Of a stretch of 7,080 nucleotides of DNA, positions 1-6,500 are shown piece by piece. Position numbers and translations under genes: made by a program. Where the stretch lies: assembly GCA_021828745.1 (NCBI GenBank), contig JAJZDE010000064.1, positions 1-7,080 of the forward strand. The letters run 5' to 3'. Position 1 is the stretch's first letter. Each line of letters begins with the position of its first letter. A model generated the notes under the pieces. It searched no databases. It saw only the letters and a program-made list of their open reading frames with translations, and was not told the DNA's origin. The DNA comes from Pseudomonadota bacterium (GTDB taxonomy: Bacteria > Pseudomonadota > Gammaproteobacteria > Burkholderiales > Ferrovaceae).

Positions 1-617
1 ACCGCCTTACTCGCCCGGACGACACCCGCACCCGTTTTGTACTGTTTACCGCAGACGTAACCCTGAGCGCGCGCCAGGCTGCCCAGGAAGCCGGATTCGA
101 CGCCTTCCTGGGCAAGCCCGTGGACGCTTCCATCCTGTTTGGTACCATCGCAAACCTGCTGGGCAAGCCCGCCACCACTGCCGAGCACTGGCTGACTGCC
201 GTTCTGGGCGGCTCCGGGGCTGGCCTGTCCGCCGCAGCCTCTGAGGAAACTGGTGCCGTTCTGGAAGCCACCACCCTGAAGGAACTGGAAATTCTGGGTG
301 CGGGCGATGCCCTGTTTGTGCACCGTCTGCTGTGCAACTACCTGCGCGACTCGGAGGAACTGCTGGACCAGATCGATCACGCCATCAAATACAAGCATTA
401 CGGCGCTCTGCGCGACCATTGTCACGCACTCAAGGGCAACAGCCTGGGCGTCGGCGCCCGCGAAGTATTCGCCCGCGCCGAAACCATGGATCGGGCCGAG
501 ATGGGTGAATTGCGTCTTCACGGCGCAGCCATGGCCGCGTCCCTGCGCAGGGACTATGCGGCTGCGCGTGCGGCCATCGAGGATTATCTTGTCCGCCGTC
601 AGGCGGCCTCGCGTTAA
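1..617 (+). CDS. rpfC: C-terminal part of hybrid sensor histidine kinase (receiver tail + Hpt domain), probable RpfC; 5' end outside window
   Basis: The frame is open from position 3, with no stop before the left edge, and ends at TAA 615-617, so this is the last ~204 residues of a longer protein. Visible residues 13-19 (VLFTADV) and 35-40 (FLGKPV) match beta-4 and the conserved Lys-Pro of beta-5 in response-regulator receiver domains. After a linker of ~50 residues comes an alpha-helical Hpt domain with the motif HALKG. Its His codon, at 423-425, is the expected phospho-acceptor. REC followed by C-terminal Hpt is the end architecture of RpfC, the DSF sensor kinase, and in xanthomonads rpfC is convergent with rpfF as here. 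Domain identity is clear. The name RpfC rests mainly on position next to rpfF, and another hybrid kinase such as a BarA-like one is possible. A GTG at 120 could look like a start, but it lies inside the receiver domain. Confidence 0.8.
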   Translation, partial: RLTRPDDTRTRFVLFTADVTLSARQAAQEAGFDAFLGKPVDASILFGTIANLLGKPATTAEHWLTAVLGGSGAGLSAAASEETGAVLEATTLKELEILGAGDALFVHRLLCNYLRDSEELLDQIDHAIKYKHYGALRDHCHALKGNSLGVGAREVFARAETMDRAEMGELRLHGAAMAASLRRDYAAARAAIEDYLVRRQAASR

Positions 618-1519
618 AACGCCCGGGCGATTGTCTGTGCCGTTCTGAATTCCTGCTGCGCAACTTTGCGATCCTGCGCCCGCACCAGACGCTCCATGAC
701 CCTGAGGTCGCGTTCCTTCAAACGCAATGCCGCGTCCACCCAGATCTCGGCGATCTCGCACAGCTCTTCCATGGTAAGGGGGTTCACGCGCTGTTTGGCG
801 CGCTGAATGGCCTGGAATGAATTGAGGGAACGGTGATTCTGGCGTATCCAGTCATAGAGAGCCCTTTCGCCCTGACCGTCCTCAGCCAGCACGTCTACCA
901 CGCCCATTTCGTGCAACTCCACGGCGGTATAAATTTTGCCCGAGCGCACCATGGCTTCGGCCGCCTGCATACCGATCCTGCGCGATAAGAGGCTCAGTGC
1001 CCCCATGCCTGGAAAGAGGTTGAACAGCACTTCCGGGAATCCCATCTGGGCACTTTTTTCTGCAATCATCACGTGAGAGGAAAGCGCTCCTTCGAACCCG
1101 CCTCCCATCGCCTGGCCCTGAACCAGGGAGATGGTCGTGATGGGCGCTTGCATGTTGTGGAGGACCCACAAGTTATCAGTGCACAATCTGGCGTAGGACA
1201 ACAGTTTGTTTCGTGCCTGAGCCCGGATCGCTTCCTGAAATTCGGTCAAGTCTCCCCCGAGATTGAATACTCCTTGGACACTCGAGGCGGAAACCAGATA
1301 ATTTGCCTGATAAAAATTTCCGTTTGAATAAACGTGCCCTTGAATGCTTTCAAGATGAGTATGGTGCCGTAACGACTCTTGCAACACCGCCCGGGTAAAA
1401 CAGGGTCTCGGCTCGGAGTGCATGAATGACCACATGACACCGTATTCTTCGTCGAAACGGGTGTGAATTTGCTCAAAGCCGACATGGTCGTACTGTTGAA
1501 ATTCCACAACTGCGTTCAT
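614..1519 (-). CDS. rpfF: RpfF, DSF synthase (crotonase/enoyl-CoA hydratase superfamily)
   Basis: This 301-residue protein of the crotonase fold matches RpfF, which makes cis-2-unsaturated fatty acid signals (the DSF family) from 3-hydroxyacyl-ACP by combined dehydratase and thioesterase activity in the cytoplasm. The oxyanion-hole segment FNLGGDL is at 85-91. GGGFEGALS (139-147) and MGFPEVLF (159-166) carry Glu143 and Glu163, which fit the two catalytic glutamates of Xanthomonas RpfF. FPGMGALSLLSRRIG (169-183) and a helical C-terminal tail are also typical. Length is slightly above the ~289 of known RpfF. The ATG at 1517-1519 is preceded by GGGAG six bases upstream. The stop overlaps that of the convergent kinase gene. 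An ordinary fatty-acid oxidation hydratase is unlikely given the second Glu context, the long N-terminus and the neighbour. The exact signal (chain length, methyl branch) cannot be read from the sequence. Confidence 0.93.
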   Translation of the reverse strand: MNAVVEFQQYDHVGFEQIHTRFDEEYGVMWSFMHSEPRPCFTRAVLQESLRHHTHLESIQGHVYSNGNFYQANYLVSASSVQGVFNLGGDLTEFQEAIRAQARNKLLSYARLCTDNLWVLHNMQAPITTISLVQGQAMGGGFEGALSSHVMIAEKSAQMGFPEVLFNLFPGMGALSLLSRRIGMQAAEAMVRSGKIYTAVELHEMGVVDVLAEDGQGERALYDWIRQNHRSLNSFQAIQRAKQRVNPLTMEELCEIAEIWVDAALRLKERDLRVMERLVRAQDRKVAQQEFRTAQTIARAF

Positions 1520-1525
1520 GATGTT

Positions 1526-1530
1526 CTCCC
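1526..1530 (-). promoter_or_regulatory. Ribosome binding site of rpfF
   Basis: On the - strand this reads GGGAG and ends six bases before the ATG at 1519, a good Shine-Dalgarno match that supports the chosen rpfF start. Confidence 0.7.
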
Positions 1531-1551
1531 GGTGGGTTGTTTGGGCCGCCA

Positions 1552-1565
1552 GCGCGCTTGCGCGC
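1552..1565. repeat. GC-rich inverted repeat in the rpfF leader
   Basis: GCGCG (1552-1556) and CGCGC (1561-1565) form a perfect 5-bp stem around CTTG, ~22 bases upstream of the rpfF Shine-Dalgarno. A smaller hairpin, ACCAT/ATGGT (1584-1588, 1594-1598), lies further upstream near the predicted transcript start. Neither is followed by a T-run on the - strand, so they look like leader structure or protein-binding dyads rather than terminators. The function is unknown. Confidence 0.35.
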
Positions 1566-1605
1566 CATCAGTCGTCTCACAAAACCATTCCAGATGGTCA
1601 CGCCC

Positions 1606-1633
1606 ACTATAATTCGCCTTTACCCTGACTCAA
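1606..1633 (-). promoter_or_regulatory. Putative sigma70 promoter for rpfF
   Basis: On the - strand, TTGAGT (1628-1633) and TATAGT (1606-1611) are separated by 16 bp. These match the -35 and -10 consensus at 4 and 5 of 6 positions. Transcription would start near 1599, giving an ~80-base leader before rpfF. The -35 box sits between the arms of a dyad (1616-1625 and 1637-1648), which could be an operator. This is inferred from sequence only. Confidence 0.45.
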
Positions 1634-1661
1634 TTCGGGTATAAAGGCGGTAAATTGCCTT
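1616..1661. repeat. Overlapping, mutually exclusive inverted repeats downstream of prsT
   Basis: GCCTTTA plus CCC (1616-1625) can pair with GGG plus TAAAGGC (1637-1648, with a two-base TA bulge) around an 11-base loop. The second arm also contains AAGGC (1644-1648), which can instead pair with GCCTT (1657-1661). Since prsT ends at 1715 on the - strand, the structure lies ~55 bases beyond its stop. It could terminate prsT or act as an operator for rpfF. No clear T-run follows either stem on the - strand, so a simple intrinsic terminator is not well supported. Confidence 0.4.
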
Positions 1662-1714
1662 CAATTCAGTGGATTGTGCGCCTGCTCCGGTCCGGGTTCC
1701 CATCCCACGGGCGG

Positions 1715-4510
1715 TCAGAGGTGGCTCAGCAGCGTCCTGGCTTCGTTTTTCTGGGGGAATTCCTTGGGGCTGTTGACCAGACTTTCGAGGATTCGACGTC
1801 CCTGGTCCTTGTTTCCCGTTTGAACGAGCGCCTCGGCATAGTGATATTGAATATCCAATGCCTCGGGCATCCGGGTGGCCACCGGTTTCAACAGTTCCAG
1901 TCCCTTCTGGGGGTTTCCCTGGCGGGTGTAGATCCATCCCAGCGTGTCTTCGATATTGGGGTTATCCGGGGCCAGTTGGTACGCTTTCTGGGCGGTTTCC
2001 AGGGCAAGGGCGTTATGGGTGTCCAGATACAGATACGCCAGGTTGTTCAGGATGAGCGGATTGTTGGGGGTTTTTTGCAGAATGTACTGGTATTGTTCGA
2101 TGGCGGATTTTTGATTGTTCTCGGCCAAATCCCGTGCGGCAAGATAGTTGCGTCCCACCAGATCGTTGGGGTGCGCGACCAGCCAGCGCTGGATATGCTG
2201 GTCTGCCTCCCGGGGTTTCCCGCTCTGGACCAGGGCGTTATCCAGTTTGAGTTCTCCCACGGTGGTGGCGAACACCTTCTGGGCCTGGGCGTAGGCAGCC
2301 ATGGCGAGGTCATAGCGTTGCTGCTGGAAAGCGATGTCTCCTTCCAGGATCGCTCCCTCGGGGGATTTTGGGTGGGATCGCTGGTAATTTTCGGCCAGAC
2401 TCTGGGCTTCCGCGTACTTCCCGGTCGTCAACTCCAGTCCCACCAGGCGGTTCAGGGCATCCAGGTCATCGGGTTGCAATTGAAGCGCTTTTTTCAGGGA
2501 AGTGATGGCCCCTTCGTTCTCCTTGTCCAGGGTCTGTGCCACCGCCAGGCGCAGGTAGGCCATGGCGGACTGGGGATTCAGTTCGGCAATTTTGGTGTAG
2601 GTGGCAATGGCTTCCTTGTTTTTTCCCGAATTCAGTTGCGTCTCGGCCAGCAGTTCCAGCGCCGCGGCATTGTTCGGGTTGGCCGTGACGGCAGCCTGGG
2701 CTAGATCGAGGGCTTCCGCTGTCTGTTTCTTTTTCAGGTAGAAGGTGATCAGTTCGATGTCCGGGGCCAGTACCGTGGGATTGGCCACCGAGGCTTTTTT
2801 CAGCCAGTCCACATAGGTCTGCTCCTGTCCCTGGAGGGCGGCCAGGCCAGCCAGGCCTTCCATGGCCTGAAGGTTTTTCTGGTCATGGCTCAGCACGGAT
2901 TCGAGGATTTTCTGCGCACCGGGGAAATCATGCTTTTTGACGGACAATTGGGCCAGATTCAGAGCGGCAGGGCTGTAGGCCGGATCCAGGGCCAGCGCCT
3001 GGGTGAAACTTTTTTGAGCAGCCGTCAGGTCGTTCAGGCCAATGTAGGCCGCTCCCTGGAGGTTGTAAAAGTTGGGGTCCTTGGGGTTTTTGCTGATCAG
3101 TAACTGGGTGTGTTTGAGCGCCTTGTCGTAACTCTTGCTGCCCAGGTAGGTCAGGACCAGGGCGTTGTCGGCCTGAAGATAGTTGGGGTCCAGTTTGCTG
3201 GCGGCCTCGAGGTCCGAAATGGCCCGGCCTTCCTGTCCCGTGGCCAACAGGCTCAGGGCGAGTTGGGTGCGCAGGACTGCATTCTGGGGGTTTTCCTGGG
3301 CCGAAAGGGCAAGGATTTTGGAGGCTTTTTCAAAATCGCCCAGTTCGGTGTAGATCTGGGCGGCCAGGGCCGAGGTTTCCGCGTCGGTTGGTTCGGCGCC
3401 CAGAAGGGGGGTCAGTGTTTTCAGGGCTTCCTGGGGCTGGTGCTCCTTGAGTTCGACGCGGGCCAGCATTTTCCGGGCATAAGAGTTCTTTGGGGAGGCG
3501 CTGACAAACTGACTCAAATCCTTTTGGGCTTCCTCATAGTGGTTGAGTTGCAGGGCGGTCAATCCACGCAGGAGAATGCCGGGCATGAAATCCGGGGCGG
3601 ACTTCATCACGGCATCGAGGTCGTCTCGCGCCACCGGGTACCGTTTGTTCCCGTAATCGATGAGCGCCTGCAGGTATTTGCCCATGAGGGTGTTGGGCAG
3701 CACCTTGTTGTAGGTGTTCACTTCGGCTTCGGCCTGATCCAGTTTCCCCATGGCCAGATACAGGGAGGCCAGACTGGCCAGCGCCGGGCCGTTTTTCGGG
3801 TCGGCGACCAAAGCCTGCCGATAGGCGGCGAGGATCTCTTCGGGCGGCGCATCATGGCCGCGCAACAGGTCCCCCTTCATGATCCAGGCCGTGGCATCCT
3901 GGGGGTTGGTCCGGGTGATCTTGTCGATGAGCTGGGTGGCTTCGTCGGTTTTCCCCTGGACCAGCAGGAAACGGGCCTGACTCCGCTGTACCCGGGCATC
4001 CGTGGGGGCCAGTCGAAGCGCGCTGTCGAAGGACGCCTGCGCATGGGGCAGATCGTTCAACCCCAGGTAACCATCCCCGCGCAGGACCAGAAGTCCCGCG
4101 GCCTGGGTGGGGGGCAGGGTGGCATCGGGTTGGACTTCATCGATGATTTTCTGAAATTCCCCCCGGGAGAGATACGCCTGTCCCAGGGTTTCCTCAACCT
4201 CGCTACTGTGGTTCCCGGACTGGAGAACCCGGTGCAGTTCATCTTCGGCGGCGGCCAGGTTGCCGGTGTTCAGGTAAATGGTCCCCAGCAATGTGCGGGC
4301 CTGGAGGTTATTGGGCTCTTTCTGAAGCGCATTTTTGAGTTGGATGATGGCAGCCTGTTCTTTCCCCTGGGCCTGATAACTCTGGGCTTCCTTGATCATA
4401 TCCGGTACCGAGGCGCTTTTTCCGCAACCGGAGAGGGTGAAAACAGAAAGAAGAAGCGTCGAACAAAGGGCAGCAAGTGGGGTTGTCCTAACTTTGAGGG
4501 AATGAGACAT
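1715..4510 (-). CDS. prsT: PrsT, PEP-CTERM/exosortase system TPR-repeat lipoprotein
   Basis: The 931-residue precursor starts with a lipoprotein signal: basic n-region (K6, R8), hydrophobic stretch (about 11-25) and lipobox LSGC at 26-29. Cys29 would be lipidated, and Gly at +2 predicts outer-membrane sorting. I see no other Cys in the mature protein. Residues ~35 to 925 are back-to-back TPR-like helical hairpins with a ~34-residue period, e.g. AIIQLKNALQKEPNN and later LALDPAYSPAALNLAQL. Length and architecture match the PrsT family (PEP_TPR_lipo), found in exosortase A loci. Its exact role is not established; a periplasmic scaffold for polysaccharide export or protein sorting is plausible. 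The start is supported by AGGA 10 bases upstream. It lies 60 bp after hydrolase 1. Other TPR lipoproteins (BamD- or PgaA-like) fit less well in size and context. Confidence 0.92.
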   Translation of the reverse strand: MSHSLKVRTTPLAALCSTLLLSVFTLSGCGKSASVPDMIKEAQSYQAQGKEQAAIIQLKNALQKEPNNLQARTLLGTIYLNTGNLAAAEDELHRVLQSGNHSSEVEETLGQAYLSRGEFQKIIDEVQPDATLPPTQAAGLLVLRGDGYLGLNDLPHAQASFDSALRLAPTDARVQRSQARFLLVQGKTDEATQLIDKITRTNPQDATAWIMKGDLLRGHDAPPEEILAAYRQALVADPKNGPALASLASLYLAMGKLDQAEAEVNTYNKVLPNTLMGKYLQALIDYGNKRYPVARDDLDAVMKSAPDFMPGILLRGLTALQLNHYEEAQKDLSQFVSASPKNSYARKMLARVELKEHQPQEALKTLTPLLGAEPTDAETSALAAQIYTELGDFEKASKILALSAQENPQNAVLRTQLALSLLATGQEGRAISDLEAASKLDPNYLQADNALVLTYLGSKSYDKALKHTQLLISKNPKDPNFYNLQGAAYIGLNDLTAAQKSFTQALALDPAYSPAALNLAQLSVKKHDFPGAQKILESVLSHDQKNLQAMEGLAGLAALQGQEQTYVDWLKKASVANPTVLAPDIELITFYLKKKQTAEALDLAQAAVTANPNNAAALELLAETQLNSGKNKEAIATYTKIAELNPQSAMAYLRLAVAQTLDKENEGAITSLKKALQLQPDDLDALNRLVGLELTTGKYAEAQSLAENYQRSHPKSPEGAILEGDIAFQQQRYDLAMAAYAQAQKVFATTVGELKLDNALVQSGKPREADQHIQRWLVAHPNDLVGRNYLAARDLAENNQKSAIEQYQYILQKTPNNPLILNNLAYLYLDTHNALALETAQKAYQLAPDNPNIEDTLGWIYTRQGNPQKGLELLKPVATRMPEALDIQYHYAEALVQTGNKDQGRRILESLVNSPKEFPQKNEARTLLSHL

Positions 4511-4520
4511 GGTCGTTGAT

Positions 4521-4524
4521 TCCT
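4521..4524 (-). promoter_or_regulatory. Ribosome binding site of prsT
   Basis: AGGA on the - strand, 10 bases before the prsT ATG (4508-4510). Spacing is slightly long but usable, and it supports the start that gives a complete lipoprotein signal peptide. Confidence 0.5.
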
Positions 4525-4549
4525 GATGGGTTAAGAGGCAGATGTCCTG

Positions 4550-4555
4550 ATTATA
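4550..4555 (-). promoter_or_regulatory. Possible -10 element for prsT
   Basis: The 60-bp gap between hydrolase 1 and prsT contains a perfect TATAAT on the - strand. It would start a transcript near 4543 with a ~33-base leader. No good -35 box is visible at 16-18 bp (the region reads TCTCTT/CTCTTG), so this is a weak or activator-dependent promoter candidate. prsT may simply be co-transcribed with the hydrolase genes. Confidence 0.3.
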
Positions 4556-4570
4556 GCGAGTGTGGGGGCC

Positions 4571-5428
4571 TCAAGAGAATTCTTTTGGGCTCAGGGAGTT
4601 GACCCATCCCGCGCTGTGCTGAATGACCTGTTCGTTCGATTGGCGTCGTGAAAAGGTATGATCCGCTTCGGGCAGGTCATGACGGGTGACGGCCGGGGAT
4701 GAAAGCCAGGATTTCCAGGGATCGGAAGCCTTGACGGTCTCCTCGAATTCCCGGGCTGTCAGGTCCTGGCCGCTGAGAATGAGCAGGGTCGGTCCCGCAT
4801 AGTCGGTCAAGGCGCGCTGCATTCTTTCCGGCAGGGGGGGGAGGGGGTCCAGAGGGGGGGATGGCCGGGCCATTTTCAGGGCGGCCGTGCAGAGTTCCCG
4901 GAGTGACTGGGTCAACCTGAACCGTCCGGAGAGGATTTTCTTCCACAACTGTCGATCCGTGAGGCGGTTTCGATAGTAGTGCTTGATCTGTGCCTTGGCC
5001 AAACCTTGCTCGGTGCGGGTCCACGGGTTGCAAAGAATCAGGCCGGCAACCTCCGGATTGAGGCGGGTATGAAAGATGGCGGCAGAGGCAGCATCGCAGA
5101 GTCCCCATAATACGATGCGTCGGGTGGCCGGTGAGTGGGTCCGGAACGCCTGGAAGGCTGCGCTGATGTCTTCCTGGATTTCTTCGAAATTCCGTAGGGC
5201 GCCTGTGCTGTCGCCCATTCCCCGGTAATCGAAGCGCAGGCTGGGGATATTGTGTCGGGCCAGGCCCCGGGCCAGCAAGGTGAATTGGCGATGACTGCCC
5301 GTACGGCACTGGGGGCCGCCCACAATGATCAGTACCCCGAGCGTGGCGGGGTTTTCCGGTTGAGTCAGAATGCCCACCAGAGCGTCGCCCCGGCATTCGA
5401 ACGTGAGCGGCGTTTCAGTGTAGGGCAT
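4571..5428 (-). CDS. Exosortase A system-associated hydrolase 1 (alpha/beta hydrolase, Cys nucleophile)
   Basis: This 285-residue cytoplasmic alpha/beta-hydrolase-fold protein matches the exosortase A-associated hydrolase 1 family. N-terminal strands lead to VLIIVGGPQCRTGSHRQF (32-49), then RFDYRGMGDSTG (65-76). The nucleophile elbow is WGLCDAAS (108-115), which puts Cys111 where serine hydrolases have Ser. Asp222 (SGQD) and His257 (EADH) are the likely rest of the triad, as in dienelactone-hydrolase-type enzymes. A Pro-rich stretch (189-200) precedes the last core part. The frame stays open 79 codons further upstream, but that lies inside hydrolase 2; MPYTETPLTFEC is the usual kind of start. 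It overlaps the hydrolase 2 end by 14 bp, has no clear Shine-Dalgarno and is probably translationally coupled. The substrate is unknown; a thioester or acyl transfer involving the operon's carrier protein is a guess. Confidence 0.9.
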   Translation of the reverse strand: MPYTETPLTFECRGDALVGILTQPENPATLGVLIIVGGPQCRTGSHRQFTLLARGLARHNIPSLRFDYRGMGDSTGALRNFEEIQEDISAAFQAFRTHSPATRRIVLWGLCDAASAAIFHTRLNPEVAGLILCNPWTRTEQGLAKAQIKHYYRNRLTDRQLWKKILSGRFRLTQSLRELCTAALKMARPSPPLDPLPPLPERMQRALTDYAGPTLLILSGQDLTAREFEETVKASDPWKSWLSSPAVTRHDLPEADHTFSRRQSNEQVIQHSAGWVNSLSPKEFS

Positions 5429-6242
5429 GAAGCATCTGCCCGGTGGATCGGGTGATGAGGTCCGGACAATCCGTGATTTCCTGGGTCTGCCAGAAAGGTT
5501 CCCCGGCAAAGGAATGGAACGTGACGCGCCCCCCCCTGGTCTGCCAGGATTCGAGAAGGCGCTGGGTGGCCGGTGTCGGCAGACCATTGGGCCCCTGCAA
5601 CTCGAACCATTGGATTGGCAGGTGCAGCGGGAGCGTCTCTGAAAGGTTGACGTGATCCAGCGCATGGGCCAATTCCGGGGTGAGGTCGTACCCTCCGATT
5701 TCCAGAATTTCCCCCTGGTGAAGTTTTTCCCGAAGCGCCTGGGTCGTGATCCTGGACGAGTCGCCGGAAGCCATGGATGCCGCCACCCGCAGGCGCAGAA
5801 ACTGGGTCAGGAACGTCGGACCGTTGAACACGGGTTGCCACAGGATGCAGGGCAGCGTGGTTTCGTTTCGTTCAAGAAAATCCAGGGCCAGCAAGGCGCC
5901 CAGCCTCAATCCCCAGAGGCCCACCGGACAGGAGAAACGGGCCGAGAGCCAGGCCAGTCCCAGACGCAGGTCAGCATGCCATGTTTCCCAGCGTGCATCG
6001 CGCAGTTCGCCTTCGCTGTCTCCGCAGCCATGAAGGTCCATCACCAGGACGGCCACGCCCGAGGCGGCCAGAGCCTGGGCCTGCAGGGAGACCATCCGGC
6101 GCGATTTGTTCATTTCCTCGCCAAAAGGCGGCACAAACAACCAGGCGCCGGAAGGAGTCCGGGGGGGAGCATGAAGAACGCAGAACCGTTTTCCCTCGTC
6201 GGCCTGAAGATAAAAAGGCAAGGGAAACGATGGGTCGCTCAT
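5415..6242 (-). CDS. Exosortase A system-associated hydrolase 2 (alpha/beta-hydrolase fold, likely without a serine nucleophile)
   Basis: This 275-residue alpha/beta-hydrolase-fold protein resembles the exosortase A-associated hydrolase 2 family. Its segment VPPFGEEMNKSRRM (37-50) is characteristic and is followed by VLVMDLHGCGDSEGEL (65-80). At the nucleophile elbow, LWGLRLGALLAL (109-120), the position of the catalytic Ser holds Arg113. The C-terminal catalytic His is also not obvious (the region reads GEPFWQTQEI, 247-256). The protein may therefore be a non-catalytic partner or use different chemistry. From memory, GLRLG is usual in this family, so this is probably not a local mutation. 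The ATG (6240-6242) overlaps the TGA of the carrier protein as ATGA, implying translational coupling. The product probably acts in the cytoplasm, with no signal peptide or membrane helix. Substrate and partners are unknown. Confidence 0.88.
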   Translation of the reverse strand: MSDPSFPLPFYLQADEGKRFCVLHAPPRTPSGAWLFVPPFGEEMNKSRRMVSLQAQALAASGVAVLVMDLHGCGDSEGELRDARWETWHADLRLGLAWLSARFSCPVGLWGLRLGALLALDFLERNETTLPCILWQPVFNGPTFLTQFLRLRVAASMASGDSSRITTQALREKLHQGEILEIGGYDLTPELAHALDHVNLSETLPLHLPIQWFELQGPNGLPTPATQRLLESWQTRGGRVTFHSFAGEPFWQTQEITDCPDLITRSTGQMLHALH

Positions 6243-6490
6243 GGGTGCAACTTGTGATCCACGAAGGCGGTCAGCGAGCCCAGGGTCCCGAATACGTCCG
6301 CGTTGATTTCATCGTCCTCGATGGTAAACCCGAAATGCTCTTCCAGCGTGGTGATCAGGTTGACGACGGCCATGGAATCCAGTTCGGGGATACTGCCCAG
6401 CAAAGGCGTTTCGGCATGAAACGAAGAAACTCGGGGACCGAGTTGCAGCACCTGATCCAATAGCTCCCGAAGGGCGTTTTCAGTACTCAT
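6239..6490 (-). CDS. Acyl carrier protein of the exosortase A/PEP-CTERM-associated cluster
   Basis: This 83-residue, acidic, all-helical protein has the carrier-protein signature: ELDSMAVVNLI (36-46), in which Ser39 of the DSM motif is the expected 4'-phosphopantetheine site. It is followed by LEEHFGFTIEDDEI (49-62), typical of helices 2-3. Such stand-alone carriers occur in exosortase A loci beside an acyl-CoA ligase-like gene, a PLP-dependent decarboxylase and the two hydrolases; the ligase and decarboxylase are not in this window. An in-frame ATG 33 bases upstream (6523) is rejected because it has no Shine-Dalgarno and overlaps a TATAAT box. The chosen ATG has GGAGA 10 bases upstream. Its stop overlaps the hydrolase 2 start by 4 bp. 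It differs from the fatty-acid AcpP (DSLDTVE motif), so a dedicated role is likely. The cargo is unknown. Confidence 0.88.
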   Translation of the reverse strand: MSTENALRELLDQVLQLGPRVSSFHAETPLLGSIPELDSMAVVNLITTLEEHFGFTIEDDEINADVFGTLGSLTAFVDHKLHP

Positions 6491-6500
6491 GACGGGAATT

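Noticed and set aside
120..617. 165-codon stand-alone Hpt protein starting at GTG 120
   Set aside because: The frame continues upstream to the window edge and encodes the beta-4/beta-5 region of a receiver domain, so the GTG is an internal Val.
620..629. CGCCCGGGCG palindrome with TTTT as an intrinsic terminator of rpfF
   Set aside because: Allowing a 4-base loop, only 3 bp remain in the stem, and the element lies inside the rpfF coding region before its stop. It is too weak to annotate as a terminator.
1608..1613. TATAAT on the + strand as a promoter
   Set aside because: There is no -35 match at 16-18 bp (CCATTC region) and no + strand gene downstream, only prsT antisense. The - strand reading of the same AT-rich spot fits rpfF better.
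3110..4519. 469-codon open frame on the + strand opposite prsT
   Set aside because: It is exactly antisense to a protein with clear lipobox and TPR structure. The translation is Gly/Gln/Val-rich with no domain signature, as expected from the reverse complement of TPR codon usage. A second antisense frame at 1655-2704 is rejected for the same reason.
4535..4572. GAGGC/GCCTC inverted repeat between hydrolase 1 and prsT as a terminator
   Set aside because: Only 5 bp pair across a 28-base loop and no T-run follows. It is compatible with chance.
4571..5665. Longer 364-codon version of hydrolase 1
   Set aside because: The extra 79 N-terminal residues are Arg/Pro/Ser-rich, show no fold and lie in the shadow of hydrolase 2. 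The internal ATG at 5428 starts a normal alpha/beta-hydrolase N-terminus.
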